A stretch of 64,000 bases of DNA from the NCBI GenBank assembly GCA_045588245.1, contig JAZNDW010000011.1, positions 1 to 64,000 on the forward strand. Direction: 5' to 3'. Position numbers and translations under genes: made by a program. The number at the start of each line of letters is the position of its first letter. The first letter of the stretch is position 1. This document shows positions 17,341 to 26,638 of the stretch, one piece after another. The notes under the pieces were generated by a model. The model searched no databases, had not been told where the DNA came from, and was given only the letters and a program-made list of their open reading frames with translations. Source of the DNA: DTU064 sp045588245 (lineage in GTDB: Bacteria; Bacillota; Clostridia; Oscillospirales; CAG-272).

Positions 17341-18459
17341 TTATTTTCCCAAAAGCTTTCTTATCTCGTCAATTATGCGCTTGTTTGCATCAAGCACGGC
17401 AAATTCACCCGCAAGCTCACCCATTCTCTGACGCGCGCCATCATCAGACAGAAGCTTCTTTACCGCCTCCGTCAGCTTCGCACCGCCGTCAAGATCTTTT
17501 TCTTCAATAATTACAGCCGCACCGCGTTCTTCGAGCATACGCGCATTTTTGTATTGGTGATTTTCCGTAACGTTAGGCGACGGAATGAATATCGCAGGCT
17601 TTCGCATCATTGCGACCTCCGATATCGTCATTGCGCCCGCACGGCAGATCAGAAGATCTGCCGCCGCCATCTGTGCAGGCATATCGTATATGTATTCAAG
17701 CATTTTGATGTTCTCAGCACCGCAAAGCCCATAATCCGAATACATTTTCGTCGCGTCGGCAAGCTCAATGGACCCCACCGCGTGAACGTGCATTATTTCA
17801 GGATGATGCTGCGTGTAGTCACGCATCATGGCAAGCACCGCCTCGTTAACGTACTGCGCCCCCATGCTTCCGCCGTACGAAAGTATCATCTTTTCGTATT
17901 TGTCGGCACCGACAGCCACCCTTGCCGCACTCTTATCGGACGCAGGCACAAATCCCGCACGAAGCGGATTGCCGACCGTCACGAGTTTTTCGCGCGGACA
18001 CTTAAGATATTCCGCCGTTTTATCAAAGTTGAGTAATATTTTATCAACAACTCCCGCCAGCATTTTCACCGCAACACCCGGGTATGCGTTCGATTCATGG
18101 AGCATTGACGGCACTCCCATCATAGACGCCGCTTTTATAACAGGCCACGAAACGTAACCGCCCGTTCCGATAACGATGTCGGGCTTAAATTCCTTAATGA
18201 GCTTTTTTGCGCGATAAGGTGAGGTCAGCGCAAGATATGCCGCACGAATATTCGCAGGCGAAAGCGAGCGCCGAATGCCGCGCACGTCAACGTGGTATAG
18301 CTTATATCCTGTGGCGGGAACAAGTTTATTTTCAATGCCTCGCGGCGTTCCGACGAAAGCTATTTCCGCCGAGGGAAAATTAAGCTTTATTGATTCCGCA
18401 ATTGCTATGGCGGGATTAACGTGACCGCTCGTGCCGCCGCCTGTCATAAGTACTCTCAC
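17341..18459 (-). CDS. murG: UDP-GlcNAc:lipid I N-acetylglucosaminyltransferase
   Basis: MurG adds GlcNAc to lipid I to make lipid II on the cytoplasmic membrane face. The 372-residue GT28 protein begins MRVLMTGGGTSGHVNPAIAIA, with the G-loop that contacts the membrane lipid. It has the second glycine loop at LSYGGSMGAQYVNEAV and the donor site near CRAGAMTISEVAMMRKPAIFIPSP. The start is a GTG with AGAGG seven bases upstream. It lies between ftsW and ftsQ in the dcw operon. Confidence 0.98.
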   Translation of the reverse strand: MRVLMTGGGTSGHVNPAIAIAESIKLNFPSAEIAFVGTPRGIENKLVPATGYKLYHVDVRGIRRSLSPANIRAAYLALTSPYRAKKLIKEFKPDIVIGTGGYVSWPVIKAASMMGVPSMLHESNAYPGVAVKMLAGVVDKILLNFDKTAEYLKCPREKLVTVGNPLRAGFVPASDKSAARVAVGADKYEKMILSYGGSMGAQYVNEAVLAMMRDYTQHHPEIMHVHAVGSIELADATKMYSDYGLCGAENIKMLEYIYDMPAQMAAADLLICRAGAMTISEVAMMRKPAIFIPSPNVTENHQYKNARMLEERGAAVIIEEKDLDGGAKLTEAVKKLLSDDGARQRMGELAGEFAVLDANKRIIDEIRKLLGK

Positions 18460-18493
18460 TTTTATACCTCTTCAGTAGTAAATATAATAAAGG

Positions 18494-19906
18494 TTAAAGC
18501 TTTTTCTGCCGCGAATGTCTTGAAATGGAAAGCACAACACCAATCTCGGCCAGCAAAACGATGAGCGAGGAGCCGCCGTAAGAGAAAAACGGAAGCGAAA
18601 CGCCCGTATTGAAGATCGAATCCGTTACGACCATAATGTTAAGTATCGCCTGAAGCGAAATATGGCTCATAATACCGTACGCCACGAGTGACGAGAAAAC
18701 GTCGGGGGCGCGGCGCGCGATCGTAAATCCGCGCCACAGCAGAGCAACAAACAGCGCTATAACGAAAACGGCGCCGACATAGCCGAATTCCTCACAAAGG
18801 ATCGTGAAAATGAAGTCATTCTGCGGCTGCGAAACGTAGCCGTATTTTTGCCTGCTCTCGCCGAGACCGAGCCCGAAAAGCCCTCCCGAACCGATAGCGA
18901 GCAGTCCTTGCGTCGTTTGCCAGTCCTCAGCAAGCGCATCCGCGTTTTCATCAAAAAACGTCGTGATACGCTCAAGTGCGTACGGATTCATCGCCAGGTA
19001 TGCAGCACCGGCAGTACCGAGCACTGGAATGTACGTTGCAATCATCATCCATACGCTTGAACCGCCGATGAACAAAACTATACATCCGAGCCCGAAAATA
19101 ATGACGGTTCCCGAAAGATGCTTTTCCAAAAGCACGAGCGCGCAGGTGGGAAACAGAATCAGCGACGGATAAACGATGCCGTAAATGAATCGAAGCTTCA
19201 AGGACGCTTTGGACACCATGTATTCCGAATACTCTCCGACATACTTAGCCAGAACGACAACGAGCATGACCTTCATCAGCTCAGACGGCTGAAATGATAT
19301 GCCCACGCCGGGAATGTATATCCAACGCTGTGCCTCACCTTCGCTGACACCAATAAATAACACGAGAACGAGCAATACCACAGCGATGCCGAAGCCGACC
19401 CACGCTAATTTTCTGTATCGGTCATATTCAATTCTCATAGCTACCGTCATTGCCGCAAAACCGATAGCAACGAACAAAACCTGACGTCTGACGTAATAAT
19501 AGCTGTCAAGCCCTTGGCTCATAGCGTAAGGATAGCTTGCACTGAACACCATGATCGAACCGATACAAACGAGTGTAAACACCAAAACGATAAGGATTCT
19601 GTCCGGTGACGTTTTGATGCGCACGTATTCGGTTTGTTTTTTACCCGCGACAGGCTCAGTAGGAAAAACGGAAACCGCCGTTTCCTTTTCTGCCGTTACG
19701 GGTTTTACAGCTGTAATGTCCGAGGTCGGCTTTTGTATGTTATTACGGGAGGGTGTCGTTTTGTTCGCAATGTCCTGACGTTCATCAGGCTTCCGCATTT
19801 CGTCTTTTACGTTTTTGTTTGTCTGAGCCGACGTCGGTCGATGCGCCTGCGCCTGTTTTTGACCGCGGTTTTGATCAGCCGCAGCCGTTTTTTCTTCGCG
19901 CTTCAT
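18494..19906 (-). CDS. ftsW: Septal/spore peptidoglycan polymerase FtsW (SEDS family)
   Basis: This SEDS glycosyltransferase polymerises lipid II with its partner class B PBP. Ten membrane segments start at about residue 104. The periplasmic loop carries the expected SEDS residues, and the C-terminal GVSLPFFSYGGSS motif is intact. The first 98 residues are an unusual hydrophilic extension rich in Lys, Gln, Thr and Pro that typical FtsW/SpoVE lack. The ATG has AGGAGG seven bases upstream. It lies directly after mraY, where murD is often found in other species. Confidence 0.95.
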   Translation of the reverse strand: MKREEKTAAADQNRGQKQAQAHRPTSAQTNKNVKDEMRKPDERQDIANKTTPSRNNIQKPTSDITAVKPVTAEKETAVSVFPTEPVAGKKQTEYVRIKTSPDRILIVLVFTLVCIGSIMVFSASYPYAMSQGLDSYYYVRRQVLFVAIGFAAMTVAMRIEYDRYRKLAWVGFGIAVVLLVLVLFIGVSEGEAQRWIYIPGVGISFQPSELMKVMLVVVLAKYVGEYSEYMVSKASLKLRFIYGIVYPSLILFPTCALVLLEKHLSGTVIIFGLGCIVLFIGGSSVWMMIATYIPVLGTAGAAYLAMNPYALERITTFFDENADALAEDWQTTQGLLAIGSGGLFGLGLGESRQKYGYVSQPQNDFIFTILCEEFGYVGAVFVIALFVALLWRGFTIARRAPDVFSSLVAYGIMSHISLQAILNIMVVTDSIFNTGVSLPFFSYGGSSLIVLLAEIGVVLSISRHSRQKKL

Positions 19907-19982
19907 ATTTTACCCTCCTCTTCTAAGATTTTTTTGTAAAAATTATATAGCAGTTAATATTTGCTCAAAAAACTTACACAAG

Positions 19983-21011
19983 TCAGTTAAGTGTAGGTGC
20001 AAGTCCGAAATATGCCAAAATGCAGAAAATAGCTGTAATGACCGTAAAAACGGTAACGATCTTAACCTCTCCCCATCCGCACTTTTCAAAATGATGATGG
20101 ATCGGCGCCATACGGAAAAAGCGTTTACCGTGCGTCAGTTTGAAGTAAAGCACCTGAATCATAACGGAAGCGGCTTCAATAATGAACATGATTCCGTAGA
20201 TAAGCACGATCAGAGGATTGTCGACGATAAGAGCACCGCCCATAACGAGCGCGCCAAAGAAGAGCGAGCCCGTATCGCCCATGAACACTCTTGCGGGATG
20301 GAAATTATAGATCAAAAATCCGAGAGCACCGCCTGCCATGCACGCACCAAGCACTAAAAGCTCCGCCAAAGTCATCGTATCGGGGGCAAATTTCGTGAAC
20401 GCGGCAACGATAAAGAGGACCGCAACGGTCAACACCTGCGACGACGCAAGACCGTCGATGCCGTCCGTCAGGTTCACCGCATTGTCAACTCCGACGAGCA
20501 TGAACACGACGAAAAGATAATAAATAATGCCAAGATCGTTGATGTGGATATTAAAATAAGGAATGTAGAGCGAATCGCCGATACAGCCGAAGTAAACGAG
20601 TGCAGCCGTGTATGCACTTGCCGCAACGATCTGAAGTATCAGCTTCTGCAACGCCGTGAGTCCCTCATTCTGCTTACGGCGAAGCTTCGCGGAGTCGTCA
20701 ATACAACCGATGAATCCGCAGAAAAGCGCGTATATAAACGTCGCCGTCAGCGCCGTCGGAACCTCGCCGCCAATGAACGTCAATATAACGATAGCGGCTA
20801 TTATCACCGCCGTCATGGCGAAGATGAACGTGATGCCGCCCATCGTAGGCGTTCCCTCTTTGGATTTATGCCAGCGCGGACCGATCTCAAGGATCTTCTG
20901 TCCCATTTTACGGCTTTTCAATGTCGGAATTATGATCCTTGAAAATATGACCGTCAGAATGAATGTTGCGGCAAAGCAAGCCGCCGATATGATGTATATC
21001 ATGTTTTCCAT
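19983..21011 (-). CDS. mraY: Phospho-N-acetylmuramoyl-pentapeptide transferase
   Basis: MraY transfers phospho-MurNAc-pentapeptide to undecaprenyl phosphate, giving lipid I. The 342-residue, ten-helix protein shows the catalytic aspartates in FIGCIDDSAKL and DNAVNLTDGIDGLA, the VFMGDTGSLFFG motif, and the MAPIHHHFEKCGW loop near the C-terminus. The ATG lies 17 bases after the murF stop in the dcw operon. Confidence 0.98.
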   Translation of the reverse strand: MENMIYIISAACFAATFILTVIFSRIIIPTLKSRKMGQKILEIGPRWHKSKEGTPTMGGITFIFAMTAVIIAAIVILTFIGGEVPTALTATFIYALFCGFIGCIDDSAKLRRKQNEGLTALQKLILQIVAASAYTAALVYFGCIGDSLYIPYFNIHINDLGIIYYLFVVFMLVGVDNAVNLTDGIDGLASSQVLTVAVLFIVAAFTKFAPDTMTLAELLVLGACMAGGALGFLIYNFHPARVFMGDTGSLFFGALVMGGALIVDNPLIVLIYGIMFIIEAASVMIQVLYFKLTHGKRFFRMAPIHHHFEKCGWGEVKIVTVFTVITAIFCILAYFGLAPTLN

Positions 21012-21028
21012 AGTGTAGTAACGTCCGT

Positions 21029-22480
21029 TCAGCTTTTCTCAATTTTATTTTTTACGTATTCAATAACAGCCTCCGCCGCGACGGAACGGCTCGCTTTGAC
21101 AAGAAGAATGTCACCGTTTCCGACGGAAGAAAGTATCATGTCGCCCGTCACCGCAGGTGCGGTACAGTCAAGATTGACATACACGTTTTCGGCACGGATA
21201 CCGTTCAGTATCGCCGATTTTGCTATCCCCTCGGCTAACTGACCGTATGTATAAAGCTGTTTTACGCCCGCCTTGGCGGCGTAAGCACCGATCTGCTCGT
21301 GGAGAAGATGCGTGCCGCTTCCAAGCTCCTTCATATCGCCGAGTAGCGCCATGGGACGTGCACCCTTATTCTTCGCCATCGTCACAAGAACGTCAATGGC
21401 AGCTCGCATCGATTCGGGGCTTGCATTGTAGCAGTCCTCGATCACGGTAAAATTACCGACGTCATAAACTCTCTGACGCATGGCAACACCGCGGTATCGG
21501 GACAGACCGAGTCTGATAGTGTCCTCCGTCATGCCGGATTCAATGCCGACGGCGAAAGCGTAGAGCGCATCGTAAACGTTGTGAGTACCTATGAGCGGCA
21601 GCTCAACGTTCGTTGCAACCCTTCCTTTGTAGATCAGGTCAAACAGCGTGCCGTCGCCGACGGTACGGATATTGACAGCTCTGTAATCGGCGCGTCTGTT
21701 ATAAAGTGCCGCTGTAACAACACGGGGATAAGACGCAACTACCTCCGAATCGGTCAACAGCTTTTCGTCACCGTTAATGATAAGAAGTCCGTTTTTGCTC
21801 ATTCCCGAAACTATCTCAAGCTTCGCTTTGGCAATATTCTCGCGTGAACCGAGCTTCTCAAGATGAGACGAACCGATATTCGTAATAACTGCAACGTCGG
21901 GGCGGACTATATTCGACAGATATTCGATCTCTCCAAGTCCGCTCATGCCACATTCAAACACGGCGTATTCCATGTCAGGAGCGATCGCCAATGCCGTCAG
22001 TGGCAAACCGATCTCATTGTTTTTATTTCCGGCCGTTTTGTGCGTGCAATATTTCTGCGACAAAACGGACGCTATGAATTCCTTCGTCGTCGTTTTGCCG
22101 ACGGACCCCGTCACAGCAACGGTGCGGATACGGCTTTCATATATATAATGCGCCGCAAGCTTGCCAAGCGCCTCGACCGTATCCGGAACGACGACAAGAT
22201 CAGCTCCGGGCAAGCTCTCGGGAAGCTCGGGGACGCGCTCGCAAAGAATAAGACGCTCACCCTTGGCGATCACGTCAGCTATGTAATTATGTCCGTCAAA
22301 AACCTCACCCGCGATCGCCGCGAACATACCGCCGTTGAGCTGTATTCGTGAGTCTGTGGTAACATCTTCCACACGTTCACCGTAGCCGCCGTTCACGCGG
22401 TATAGCTCGCCGCCCGTAACGCGGCAAACGAGCTCCGCATCCATCGGCATAAGCATTAATTTAACACAGTTATCGTTCAT
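21029..22480 (-). CDS. murF: UDP-MurNAc-tripeptide--D-Ala-D-Ala ligase
   Basis: MurF adds D-Ala-D-Ala to the UDP-MurNAc tripeptide. The 483-residue protein has the three Mur-ligase domains: an N-terminal substrate domain with DVTTDSR, a central ATPase domain with the P-loop TGSVGKTTTKEF and NEIGLPLT, and a C-terminal domain with VIEDCYNASPESM, which is specific to MurF. The ATG at 22480 has only a weak ribosome site. It lies between murE and mraY. Confidence 0.97.
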   Translation of the reverse strand: MNDNCVKLMLMPMDAELVCRVTGGELYRVNGGYGERVEDVTTDSRIQLNGGMFAAIAGEVFDGHNYIADVIAKGERLILCERVPELPESLPGADLVVVPDTVEALGKLAAHYIYESRIRTVAVTGSVGKTTTKEFIASVLSQKYCTHKTAGNKNNEIGLPLTALAIAPDMEYAVFECGMSGLGEIEYLSNIVRPDVAVITNIGSSHLEKLGSRENIAKAKLEIVSGMSKNGLLIINGDEKLLTDSEVVASYPRVVTAALYNRRADYRAVNIRTVGDGTLFDLIYKGRVATNVELPLIGTHNVYDALYAFAVGIESGMTEDTIRLGLSRYRGVAMRQRVYDVGNFTVIEDCYNASPESMRAAIDVLVTMAKNKGARPMALLGDMKELGSGTHLLHEQIGAYAAKAGVKQLYTYGQLAEGIAKSAILNGIRAENVYVNLDCTAPAVTGDMILSSVGNGDILLVKASRSVAAEAVIEYVKNKIEKS

Positions 22481-22534
22481 TACATTTTTCGGCGAGCCGC
22501 CGTCCTTTCGCTTTTGTATTTTATCCTATATATC

Positions 22535-24040
22535 TTACCGCAGTTTATTTCTTTTTTCAATTGCCGCCATGACGATACCGCGCTCATCAAAGTAACGCCG
22601 CTGCCCACCGATATCCTCGTATTCCTCGTGTCCTTTGCCGACCAAAAGAATAACATCTCCGTCACGGGCGTTCATTATTACGTACTCTATCGCATCAGCA
22701 CGGTTTTTCATAACGGAATATGACGAATTCGGAAGCACCCCCGTCAGTATATCCGAGATGATGCCCTCCGTTTTTTCACTGCGGCTGTTGTCGGACGTGA
22801 TGACGGTATGATCCGAAATCGTCGTTGCAATACGTCCCATAACGGCGCGTTTCGTTTTATCTCTGTCGCCGCCACACCCGAACAGGGTAACGATCCGCTT
22901 ACTCGGAAACGCCGCACGGACAGAAGCGAGCAAAGCTCGGAGCGCCTCGGGTGTATGCGCAAAATCTATATAGACGGGTGGAGAAAATATGCGTCTGTCA
23001 ACGGCGATGCGCTCCATTCTGCCTCGAACACCACCAAAAACCGACATCGCTTCCGCCGCCGCCATCGGATCGGCGCCGAGCTGCATAACCGTTACGAGAG
23101 CCAAAGCGGAATTATCCACCGTATACGTCCCGGGGATCGGCGAGCGCACCGCCAACGCGAGCCCCTGCGACCTCAGCACATACCGAACTCCGTCAGCACC
23201 GCTGTGCGTAACATCAACGGCGCGGTACCGTGCGTTCTCCATGCGTCCGACAGACAGAGCACCGTCGCACATACGGCAGAGCCTGTTTCCGTACTCGTCA
23301 TCGCTATTTATGATCTTGTACTCAAATCCAAAGTCGGAGAAGAGCCTTGATTTTGTCAGGAAATAATCCTCCATCGTCACATGAAAATCCATGTGCTCCG
23401 CCGAAAGATTCGTGAATGCCGCGGCGCGCGGCGTGATCCCCGTCAGCGGCAGTCCTGCAAGCCGCCCCTGTGCGATGCCGTGTGAGCTTGCCTCAATGAT
23501 GATGTATTCTGCTCCTATACGGCAAAGCTCGCCTATCTCACGGTAAAAGCGTTCGGGATCCGGTGTCGTCATACCGCCGAATGTAGCATGGGCATGAGAA
23601 TATAATCCCGTCCCCACCGTACCAATGATTCCCGTTTTACATCCCATTGATGACAGTAAGTGCGCCATCATGTGCGCCGTCGTTGTTTTGCCGTTCGTTC
23701 CCGTCACGGCGATCAGCGATGTGGAAATACCGCCATCACCGATATAAAACCGCGCGCACAGTCTCGACAAGCTCTCTCTTGCATCGTCAACAAGAATCAC
23801 GGGAACACCGCACGATGTCTCCGTGGACGACGCTCGGCGAGCGTCGTCCGTGACGATCGCGGCAGCGCCGCGACTTACAGCTTCGTTTATATAATCATTG
23901 CCGTCACGTTTGCGTCCCTTGACGCAAACGAACAGCGAGCCGTTCCCCGCCTTTCTGCTGTCGGCGGTCACATCCGTGATTATAACGTCCTTTCGGGGAG
24001 CTTTGCAGTCAATAGCTCCCAAAAGTTCACAAAGCTTTAT
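22535..24040 (-). CDS. murE: UDP-MurNAc-L-Ala-D-Glu--diamino acid ligase
   Basis: MurE adds the third stem-peptide residue, usually meso-diaminopimelate in Clostridia. The P-loop is TGTNGKTTTAHM. The specificity loop reads TSDNSRSEK, a variant of the DNPR motif of DAP-type enzymes. The in-frame region runs back to a stop at 24052..24050, and the translation there reads x-KLCELLGAIDC, which matches the usual MurE start. The codon at the right distance (six bases) from AGGAG (24051..24047) is ATA at 24040..24038. The only ordinary alternative is TTG at 24022, 24 bases from that site. An AUA start, or a base error in an ATG, is therefore likely. Confidence 0.93.
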   Translation of the reverse strand: MKLCELLGAIDCKAPRKDVIITDVTADSRKAGNGSLFVCVKGRKRDGNDYINEAVSRGAAAIVTDDARRASSTETSCGVPVILVDDARESLSRLCARFYIGDGGISTSLIAVTGTNGKTTTAHMMAHLLSSMGCKTGIIGTVGTGLYSHAHATFGGMTTPDPERFYREIGELCRIGAEYIIIEASSHGIAQGRLAGLPLTGITPRAAAFTNLSAEHMDFHVTMEDYFLTKSRLFSDFGFEYKIINSDDEYGNRLCRMCDGALSVGRMENARYRAVDVTHSGADGVRYVLRSQGLALAVRSPIPGTYTVDNSALALVTVMQLGADPMAAAEAMSVFGGVRGRMERIAVDRRIFSPPVYIDFAHTPEALRALLASVRAAFPSKRIVTLFGCGGDRDKTKRAVMGRIATTISDHTVITSDNSRSEKTEGIISDILTGVLPNSSYSVMKNRADAIEYVIMNARDGDVILLVGKGHEEYEDIGGQRRYFDERGIVMAAIEKRNKLR

Positions 24041-24055
24041 ATAATTCTCCTAAAA

Positions 24056-26461
24056 TCAATCCGAAATGTCGGACAAATGCATGAATTCAAGCGTTATTAC
24101 GGTTCCCTCGGGCACCATTGTTCCAGCTTCGGGAGTTTGCGAGATAACGGTCGCACCGCTGCCGCTTGCATAGTTGGCAGCACCGTCGATACGGATGTTA
24201 AGTCCTTCGTTTATTATAAGTCTGTTCGCCGCTTCGGCGGTCTTGCCGACGACGGACGGGACCTCGACTGTATTCTTCGGTTCTTCACCGTTTGTGTAGA
24301 GGAACACGGTCTTTGAAAGGTCGGAAACGACCGTTCCCGACACGGGCGACTGACCCGTGACGACGTCACCGTCACCGATGATCTCGTAGTTAAAACCGTT
24401 CTGCTCAAGCAGTGACACGGCTGTACTCAGAGTGAGTCCTTCGTATCTGCTTACGGCAGATTCGATAGATGCGGATTCTTCCTCCGTATACTGCGGCTCA
24501 AATCCGAGATACGGAAGAACGAACGACAAAAGCTTCGACACGTACGGTGCCGCCGTAACAGAACCGTATACGCTGTCGCCCGACGGCTCATCAACGAGAA
24601 TGAGCACCGCCACCTGCGGATCGTCCGCCGGTGCAAATGCGACGCACGAACCCACGCGGAGCGTATCCTCGCCATTTTCGTCAAGCTTGTCGCGCTTTTG
24701 TGACGTACCCGTTTTAGCGGCTACAGCATAGCCCGCAACGTATGCGTTCTTCGCGCCGCCGTTTCCGGAAACACCCTCCTCAAGTATCTTTGCCAAAGTT
24801 TCGCAGGTCGCCGTGCTGATGACCTGACGCTTCGCTTCGGTCTTATACGTATCGATCACGTTGCCATCCTCGTCGATCACCTGACTCATAACGTGCGGAG
24901 TGACAAGATAACCGCCGTTTGCAACGGACGCGATCGCAGAAAGATGCTGTATCGGTGTCACCTTGAACGTCTGACCGAACGAGCAGACCGCCAAGGAAAC
25001 GTTTGTGAAGTCGTTGTAGCTGTGATATATCGTCTGCGCTTCACCCGGCAGGTCAACGCCCGATTTTGTGCCATAGCCAAACATTTTGAAGTAGTTGTAA
25101 AAATTATCGCGTCCGATACGCAAGCCCATCGTTACAAACGCGGGGTTACACGACTGCTGAAGCGCCTCAGCAAAGTTCAGCTTGCCGTGACCTTTCACCT
25201 TGTGGCATGAGATCGGCGAGGAATAGCCTTCTATCTTGATATTACCGACGCAATTAAACGTGTCGGAGAGCTTGCCTGCACCCAGCTCAAGCGCCATGGC
25301 ACTTGTAATGATCTTGAACGTGGAGCCGGGCTCGTAAAGCTCCGTTACGGCTTTGTTGTTCCACATCGTGTAAAGCTGATTCGTAAACGCCGATTTATAT
25401 TCCTCGCTTCCCTCCGCGTAGCCGAGTGAATCGAGAGCGGACTGATACGTATCGGTAAGCGTATACGGCGCGTTCAGATCGTAGCCTCCGAGTGTTGCCA
25501 TCGCAAGAATGCCACCCGTGTTGACGTCCATAACGATTCCCGCAACGCGGTTTGCAGCTTTATTGACTATCATCGTCTCCTCAAGAACGGATTCAAGCTC
25601 ATACTGAATGTATGAATCTATCGTTGTGATTATCGAAAATCCGTCGTTGTCGGAAAGATATCCCTCGTATGAATCGGGCATATCGTTGCCCTTGCCGTCC
25701 TGAGAGGTGATGTAACTGCCCGACGTACCCTTCAGAACGTCGTTATAATATGATTCAAGTCCGTAAACGCCGTCTCCGTCCGAGTTCACAAATCCGATAA
25801 CGTGGCATGCAAGGGCGTTGTTGGGGTAATAACGCTTCGAGGAAGGAACAAGATGTATCTGCTCTTCAAGACCGTATTTGTCTATAAATTCACGGATAAG
25901 ATCGGCCTCTTCCTTTTCAACGTTCTTTTTGATGACTTCGTAATAGCGTTTTTTCTTCTTCGTAAGGTCCATCACCTTCGCGTAGTCAACGTCAAGGATA
26001 TCGGAAAGACCTTTCGAGATCAGTTTATCCATCGTATACGACGAACTGACACCGTCTGCATCCGCATACACATAAAGACTTGAAAAACGGTGTAGGTCAC
26101 CGAGCTTGCCCAACGGGCCGAACTTCACGTTTTCGTCCTCGGAGGCAAGAGCGTACATACTGAAATCGCTCGCCATCGAGTCGATGATATCCTGCGGAGA
26201 AATGAAAACGAGCCACACAGTCTTGTTTCCGGCCAACAGATTCATGTTGGTGTCATATATATCTCCGCGGTCCGCGGTAACGGAGGTTTCCTTCGTTATC
26301 TGATTTATGACCTTCTCTTGATAATAATCATAAGAAAGTATCTGAATATCAAAGAGAATGACGCACATAAGAAGCCATAGTAAAATAAACACCGCGAGGA
26401 CCCATCCCGCACGCGACGTTATTATGGCATTCGTTGATTTTGTTTTGTTGCGTGCTCTCAT
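24056..26461 (-). CDS. ftsI: Class B penicillin-binding protein (FtsI/SpoVD type) with PASTA domains
   Basis: This transpeptidase cross-links septal peptidoglycan with FtsW. It has a membrane anchor (about 22-42), a dimerisation/pedestal domain beginning TADRGDIYD, and a transpeptidase domain. The catalytic motifs are S-T-F-K (near residue 377), S-C-N in QQSCNPAFV, and K-T-G-T (near 580). Two C-terminal PASTA repeats follow (about 674-801), as in SpoVD and PBP2X-type proteins. The ATG at 26461 has AGGAGG five bases upstream; an earlier ATG at 26479 lies before that site. It follows ftsL and precedes murE. Whether it serves vegetative division or spore cortex cannot be told. Confidence 0.95.
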   Translation of the reverse strand: MRARNKTKSTNAIITSRAGWVLAVFILLWLLMCVILFDIQILSYDYYQEKVINQITKETSVTADRGDIYDTNMNLLAGNKTVWLVFISPQDIIDSMASDFSMYALASEDENVKFGPLGKLGDLHRFSSLYVYADADGVSSSYTMDKLISKGLSDILDVDYAKVMDLTKKKKRYYEVIKKNVEKEEADLIREFIDKYGLEEQIHLVPSSKRYYPNNALACHVIGFVNSDGDGVYGLESYYNDVLKGTSGSYITSQDGKGNDMPDSYEGYLSDNDGFSIITTIDSYIQYELESVLEETMIVNKAANRVAGIVMDVNTGGILAMATLGGYDLNAPYTLTDTYQSALDSLGYAEGSEEYKSAFTNQLYTMWNNKAVTELYEPGSTFKIITSAMALELGAGKLSDTFNCVGNIKIEGYSSPISCHKVKGHGKLNFAEALQQSCNPAFVTMGLRIGRDNFYNYFKMFGYGTKSGVDLPGEAQTIYHSYNDFTNVSLAVCSFGQTFKVTPIQHLSAIASVANGGYLVTPHVMSQVIDEDGNVIDTYKTEAKRQVISTATCETLAKILEEGVSGNGGAKNAYVAGYAVAAKTGTSQKRDKLDENGEDTLRVGSCVAFAPADDPQVAVLILVDEPSGDSVYGSVTAAPYVSKLLSFVLPYLGFEPQYTEEESASIESAVSRYEGLTLSTAVSLLEQNGFNYEIIGDGDVVTGQSPVSGTVVSDLSKTVFLYTNGEEPKNTVEVPSVVGKTAEAANRLIINEGLNIRIDGAANYASGSGATVISQTPEAGTMVPEGTVITLEFMHLSDISD

Positions 26462-26638
26462 AGCATCCTCCTTTCCCATTTTGTGTGTTTTTCTATACCG
26501 TTTTGCTTTTTCTGTCGTATTTTGCGCAAAATTCAGAATAGATTCAAAAAGAGTAACGAGCTTTAATACTTAAGTCTCCTTACTCTTTTGTGTTCTTTTC
26601 CATATTTATTTTTGATGTTCCGATTTTATGACGGAGAA

